Source: JAAYZK01 sp964535025 (lineage in GTDB: Bacteria; Planctomycetota; Phycisphaerae; SM23-33; FEN-1343). Taken from it: 9,570 bases of DNA. The notes under the pieces were generated by a model. The model ran no database searches, was not told the DNA's origin, and saw only the letters and a program-made list of their open reading frames with translations. The stretch is taken from contig CAZHRW010000092.1 of NCBI GenBank assembly GCA_964535025.1, positions 1 through 9,570 of the forward strand, given 5' to 3'. A program made the translations under genes and the position numbers. Of this stretch, positions 7,021 through 9,570 are shown piece after piece (within the stretch, counting starts at the first letter, position 1; every line of letters begins with the position of its first letter).

Positions 7021-7028
7021 GTCGCCTG

Positions 7029-8930
7029 ATGTCGCCGACCATGCATGTCGTCAAACGTCTCAGGACCTTTGTCGATCAGCGCCTTCGCCGCCCGCGCCGC
7101 GGCGCCGCCGTTGGCGGCGTCGAGCCCCTCGAGCCGCGGCTGCTCCTGACGGCGTGCCCGGCCCAGGCCGCGGCGCTCGCGGAGTCGCCGACCGCCGGAT
7201 GTGTCGTCATGGCCGAGGCGCCCGTCACCGCCGGCGAGCCGGTCGGCGACGTCGCGTGGTCGCCGACGGCGGACGAGCAGGAGCTGCTCGAGTGGCTCAA
7301 CGACCTGCGGATGGACCCGGCGGGGAACCTGTCGCGGATGGTGGACGGGTTCAACCCGCTCCACTCGCCGTATCCGTGGATCCAGGCGGCGCTGGAGTAT
7401 TTCAACGTGGACGGCGACGCCCTCCAGGCCGAGTGGGCTGCACTGACGCCGGTCGATCCGCTGATCTGGAACGGCGCGCTCATGCAGGCCGCTCGCGACC
7501 ACAGCCAGTTGATGATCAACTATGACAGCCAGTCGCACCAACTGCCCGGCGAACTGTCGCTCGGCGACCGGATGATCGCCGCCGGGTACACGTCCTTCTC
7601 CATCGTCGCCGAGAATATCTTCGCCTATGCCGAGACGATTCCCTACGGCCACGCCGGCTTCGCCATCGACTGGGGCTGGCCCGACCCCGACGGCGACGGC
7701 ATGCAGGACCCGCCCGGCCACCGCGAGAACATGATGCACCCGGCCCTGCGGGAGATCGGCATCGGCGTCCTCGAGGACGACGACGACGAGACCGACGTGG
7801 GGCCCCTGGTCGTGACCCAGGACTTCGGCGACCGGTGGGGCCTCGACGCGCCTTACCTCACCGGCGTGGTCTACACCGACGCCGACGGCGATGGTATGTA
7901 CGACGCCGGCGAGGGCCTCGGCGGCGCGACCGTCGCGATCACCGGCGCCGGGGGAACCGTCTACGCGACGACGATGGCCGCCGGCGGCTACCAGGTTGCT
8001 GTCGAGGCGGGCAGCTACACCGTCGAGTTCACCCAGCCCGGCTACGCGCCGGTCAGCACCGGCGTCGTCGCGACAAGCGGCCGCACGACCAAGGTCGACG
8101 GCGTCCTGGCCGCGGCGCAGGCGGGCATCGCCGGTCGTCACGTGTTCTACAACGATTCGACGCTCGACGGCGCGACGCCCGGCCCGTCGCCCCAGGACGA
8201 CAACGCCGTCGCCGCCGACAAGCAGGCCCTGACGCCGGGCCAGACTGCCGGCGCTGCCCACCGCACGGCCTACGCCGGCGGGCTCAACGGCGTCATGGTC
8301 GACATTGCCGGCCTGGCGGACGGGGCGTCGCTGAGTGAGGCGACGATCGGCGAGTATTTCGCGTTCAAAACGGGGACGGGCGGCGATCCCTCCGCCTGGG
8401 CCGCCGCCGACGCCCCGGTGGCCGTGGCGGTGCGCGGCGGCGACGGGGACGGCGACAGCGACCGCGTGACGATCATCTTCGACGACGGCGCGATCGCCGG
8501 GGCATGGCTGGAGGTGACCGTCAAGGCCACGGCCGCCACCGGCCTAGCCGCGGCGGACGTGTTCTACTTCGGCAATCTGCCCGCCGACGCCGACGGCAGC
8601 GGCGCGGTCGATCTGGACGACTTCGCCGTCCTCAAGCAGCATTTCGGCACCGCCGCCGGGATCGCCGCCGGCGACTTCGACCTCACCGGCGCCGTCGACC
8701 TCGACGACTTCGCCGTCCTCAAGCAGCACTTCGGCGCCTCGCTCGACGATCCGCTCACCGCCGCCGCCGTGAGCTCCGCCGGCGAACCCGCCGCCGCCGC
8801 GTCCGCGCGCCCGTCGCCGGGCCCGGCGCTCCGCCGCCTCCGCGCGCGCCGCCGCACGCCCGCGAGGCGTCCCCGCCGCGCCGCCGCCGTCGACCTCCTG
8901 GCCGCGGCGACGACGCGGCCGCTGGGCTAA
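7029..8930 (+). CDS. LEPR-XLL surface/secreted protein with CAP (SCP) domain and dockerin-like repeats
   Basis: The 633-aa product has a short basic N-terminus (KRLRTFVDQRLRRPRRG), then PLEPRLLLTA at 33-42, the LEPR-XLL motif of large planctomycete surface proteins. A CAP/SCP domain covers about 80-265. Its cavity residues appear as SHQL (H170), AENIF (E195) and GHRENMMHP (H231, E233), followed by REIGIGV. CAP proteins include PR-1 and CRISP and bind lipids or small ligands, rarely acting as proteases. Residues 276-365 start YLTGVVYTDADGDGMYDAGE and look like a Cna-B/SdrD beta domain. Residues 367-517 (HVFYNDS, DNAVAADKQALTPGQT, NGVMVDIAGL, DRVTIIFDD, ADVFYFGN) match the pre-dockerin domain frequent in planctomycetes. 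Two EF-hand, dockerin-like repeats lie at 519-569. The tail (570-633) is Ala/Arg-rich and ends near VDLLAAA. It has its own promoter candidate and leader. Export is expected; the cellular role is unknown. Confidence 0.85.
   Translation: MSPTMHVVKRLRTFVDQRLRRPRRGAAVGGVEPLEPRLLLTACPAQAAALAESPTAGCVVMAEAPVTAGEPVGDVAWSPTADEQELLEWLNDLRMDPAGNLSRMVDGFNPLHSPYPWIQAALEYFNVDGDALQAEWAALTPVDPLIWNGALMQAARDHSQLMINYDSQSHQLPGELSLGDRMIAAGYTSFSIVAENIFAYAETIPYGHAGFAIDWGWPDPDGDGMQDPPGHRENMMHPALREIGIGVLEDDDDETDVGPLVVTQDFGDRWGLDAPYLTGVVYTDADGDGMYDAGEGLGGATVAITGAGGTVYATTMAAGGYQVAVEAGSYTVEFTQPGYAPVSTGVVATSGRTTKVDGVLAAAQAGIAGRHVFYNDSTLDGATPGPSPQDDNAVAADKQALTPGQTAGAAHRTAYAGGLNGVMVDIAGLADGASLSEATIGEYFAFKTGTGGDPSAWAAADAPVAVAVRGGDGDGDSDRVTIIFDDGAIAGAWLEVTVKATAATGLAAADVFYFGNLPADADGSGAVDLDDFAVLKQHFGTAAGIAAGDFDLTGAVDLDDFAVLKQHFGASLDDPLTAAAVSSAGEPAAAASARPSPGPALRRLRARRRTPARRPRRAAAVDLLAAATTRPLG
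8583..8735 (+). repeat. Duplicated dockerin-like EF-hand coding repeat
   Basis: Two 42-bp segments (8607-8648 and 8694-8735, offset 87 bp or 29 codons) both encode VDLDDFAVLKQHFG and differ at three bases only, all synonymous (GAT/GAC, CTG/CTC, CAT/CAC). The calcium loops read D520-A-D522-G-S524-G-A-V-D528-L-D-D531 and D549-F-D551-L-T553-G-A-V-D557-L-D-D560, as in type I dockerins. Confidence 0.85.
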
Positions 8931-8937
8931 ACCCGCG

Positions 8938-8961
8938 GGCCTCCGCGCCGCAACGGAGGCC
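8938..8961 (+). terminator. Hairpin just after the LEPR/CAP stop
   Basis: GGCCTCCG (8938-8945) pairs perfectly with CGGAGGCC (8954-8961) around an 8-nt loop, starting 7 nt after the TAA at 8928-8930. There is no T tract, so this is a terminator-like or 3'-end stabilising stem rather than a classic intrinsic terminator. Confidence 0.4.
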
Positions 8962-8972
8962 GCGCCGCCGAC

Positions 8973-9345
8973 GACGGCGCGCCGTACGCACGGCCCGGCG
9001 CGCCGACGACGCGGGGGCCGCCTGCCGACGCAGGGGGCTGTCTCCCGTCCCCCATCGGAGGCCGTCATAGGCTCGCGCCGCGCCGCAAGGGAGCGCGCGC
9101 GCGTTACGCCGGGGCAACGACGGGGCGCCGTACGTACGGCCCGGCGCCGCCGCCGACGCGGGCGCCCCCTGCTGACGCAGGGGGCTGTCTCCCGTCCCTC
9201 ATCGGAGGCCGTCATACGCTCGCGCCGCGCCGCAAGGGATCGCCCGCTGTCAAGCCGGGGCAAGGACGGGCCACTGGTCGTACGGCCCGGCGGCGCCGAC
9301 GGCGCGGGCGCCCCCTGCTGACGCAGGGGGCTGTCTCGCGTCCCT
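8973..9345. repeat. About 2.5 tandem copies of a ~146-bp GC-rich repeat
   Basis: Units begin at 8973, 9119 and 9265 (GACGGsC-type starts). The shared landmark GCAGGGGGCTGTCTC recurs at 9030, 9177 and 9323, so spacing is 147 then 146 bp. The best conserved part of units 1 and 2 is about 60 bp (9030-9090 and 9177-9237), running through CATCGGAGGCCGTCATA and CGCCGCGCCGCAAGGGA. Unit 3 breaks off after about 80 bp, near 9345. Each unit carries a hairpin: CCCCCTGC-TGAC-GCAGGGGG at 9165-9184 and 9311-9330, and a one-mismatch version at 9018-9037. Unit 2 also has the 12-bp palindrome CCGTACGTACGG (9128-9139), degraded in the other two. A degenerate piece of an earlier unit (CGCCGCAACGGA, 8946) may precede them. 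I see no gene in this stretch. Confidence 0.85.
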
Positions 9346-9373
9346 AGAGGGGCGCCGCGGCGCGCCCAGGTCT

Positions 9374-9414
9374 CGCCCAAGGGGCGCCCCCGCTGTCGTT
9401 TTTTATCGGGGGCG
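9374..9414. other. GC-rich hairpins with a T6 run
   Basis: CGCCC-AAG-GGGCG (9374-9386) is followed 12 nt later by six T (9399-9404). Overlapping it, CGCCCCCG (9385-9392) can instead pair with CGGGGGCG (9407-9414), which places the T run in a 14-nt loop. The T tract is too far from the first stem for a textbook intrinsic terminator, and the two stems are mutually exclusive. It lies between the 146-bp and the 9-bp arrays. Confidence 0.45.
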
Positions 9415-9425
9415 GGCGCACATCA

Positions 9426-9506
9426 TCGGATCGGTCGGATCGGTCTGATCCGTCCGACTCATCCGACTCGTCCGACGCGTCCGACCCGTCCGACGCGTCG
9501 GATCGG
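9426..9506. repeat. Nine tandem copies of a 9-bp repeat (consensus near TCCGACNCG)
   Basis: Nine contiguous 9-mers are seen: TCGGATCGG twice, TCTGATCCG, TCCGACTCA, TCCGACTCG, TCCGACGCG, TCCGACCCG, TCCGACGCG and TCGGATCGG. T1, C2, G4 and A5 are invariant. The edge copies read like the complement of the central ones, so the array is partly self-complementary; TCCGACGCGTCGGA (9489-9502) is a perfect 14-bp palindrome and CGGATC-GGTCT-GATCCG (9436-9452) a perfect hairpin. Similar period-9 GC-rich arrays are, as I recall, scattered between genes in planctomycetes. There is no start codon or ribosome site to suggest that it is translated. Confidence 0.85.
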
Positions 9507-9509
9507 TCC

Positions 9510-9519
9510 GGGGGGGGGG
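9510..9519 (+). repeat. Run of ten G
   Basis: A G10 homopolymer directly follows the 9-bp array. It is a likely slippage and sequencing-error site and could join neighbouring GGGGG and GGG runs (9534-9544) in a G-quadruplex. The remaining bases to 9570 show nothing I can name. Confidence 0.7.
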
Positions 9520-9570
9520 CGTTCAGATGCGTCGGGGGTCCGGGAACAGTGGGGCCGCCCCGCCCGCCCC

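Noticed and set aside
6966..7028. GTG start 21 codons upstream for the LEPR/CAP gene
   Set aside because: No ribosome site precedes it, whereas GGAGGA stands 8 nt before ATG 7029. The extra residues do not look like an export signal.
8544..9380. Minus-strand open frame of 278 codons with repeated peptide segments across the 146-bp array
   Set aside because: The repeats in it only reflect the DNA array. Units 1 and 2 are 147 bp apart and stay in frame, but unit 3 is 146 bp away and is read in another frame, so no repeated protein is conserved. It also runs antisense to the dockerin coding region.
9374..9404. Strong intrinsic terminator
   Set aside because: The T6 run starts 12 nt after the nearest stem instead of directly after it, and it is over 440 nt beyond the last stop, so it is listed as hairpins of unknown role.
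8973..9506. CRISPR array
   Set aside because: The 146-bp units are contiguous tandem copies and the 9-bp units are too short and adjacent. There are no unique spacers between short identical repeats, and no cas gene is present.

Overview
This window looks like chromosomal DNA from a member of the Planctomycetota, probably a Phycisphaerae-like lineage. GC is very high and codons are strongly biased to G/C in third position. One secreted protein carries the N-terminal LEPR-XLL surface-protein motif, a planctomycete-type pre-dockerin domain and two dockerin-like EF-hands. The intergenic DNA holds GC-rich hairpin repeats and a 9-bp TCCGAC-type array of a kind I recall from planctomycete genomes. 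The phylum call is an inference from these features, since there is no rRNA or marker gene here.

All six genes are on the + strand. Positions 2-6030 hold four tightly packed genes that look like one transcript: the C-terminal part of a PQQ-like beta-propeller protein (cut by the window edge), a 905-aa phosphoenolpyruvate/pyruvate-dikinase-family enzyme with rifampin-phosphotransferase-like architecture (4-nt ATGA overlap), a 265-aa membrane protein of the DUF106/EMC3/TMCO1 branch of the Oxa1/YidC insertase superfamily (1-nt gap), and a 663-aa secreted protein resembling GH123/DUF4091 glycoside hydrolases (14-nt gap). Each of the last three has a purine-rich Shine-Dalgarno sequence at sensible spacing. 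No shared pathway is established. The run combines surface or periplasmic functions with a membrane-insertion factor and a soluble phosphotransferase.

Positions 6145-6705 encode a small lipoprotein whose body looks like the globular domain of the type II secretion major pseudopilin GspG, with the pilin transmembrane helix replaced by a lipobox. The 323-bp gap that follows contains a three-hairpin repeat (6731-6818) and a possible sigma70-type promoter (6860-6888).

Positions 7029-8930 encode a 633-aa surface or secreted protein: LEPR-XLL motif, CAP/SCP domain, a Cna-B/SdrD-like beta domain, a planctomycete pre-dockerin domain, two dockerin-like EF-hand repeats and an Ala/Arg-rich tail.

The last 640 bp contain no convincing gene. 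They hold a terminator-like hairpin after the stop, about 2.5 copies of a ~146-bp tandem repeat with a conserved hairpin, a T-rich-loop hairpin, nine copies of a 9-bp repeat and a run of ten G. The most interesting items are the EMC3/TMCO1-like protein with a large insert, the hybrid dikinase next to it, the GspG-like lipoprotein and the two repeat arrays.
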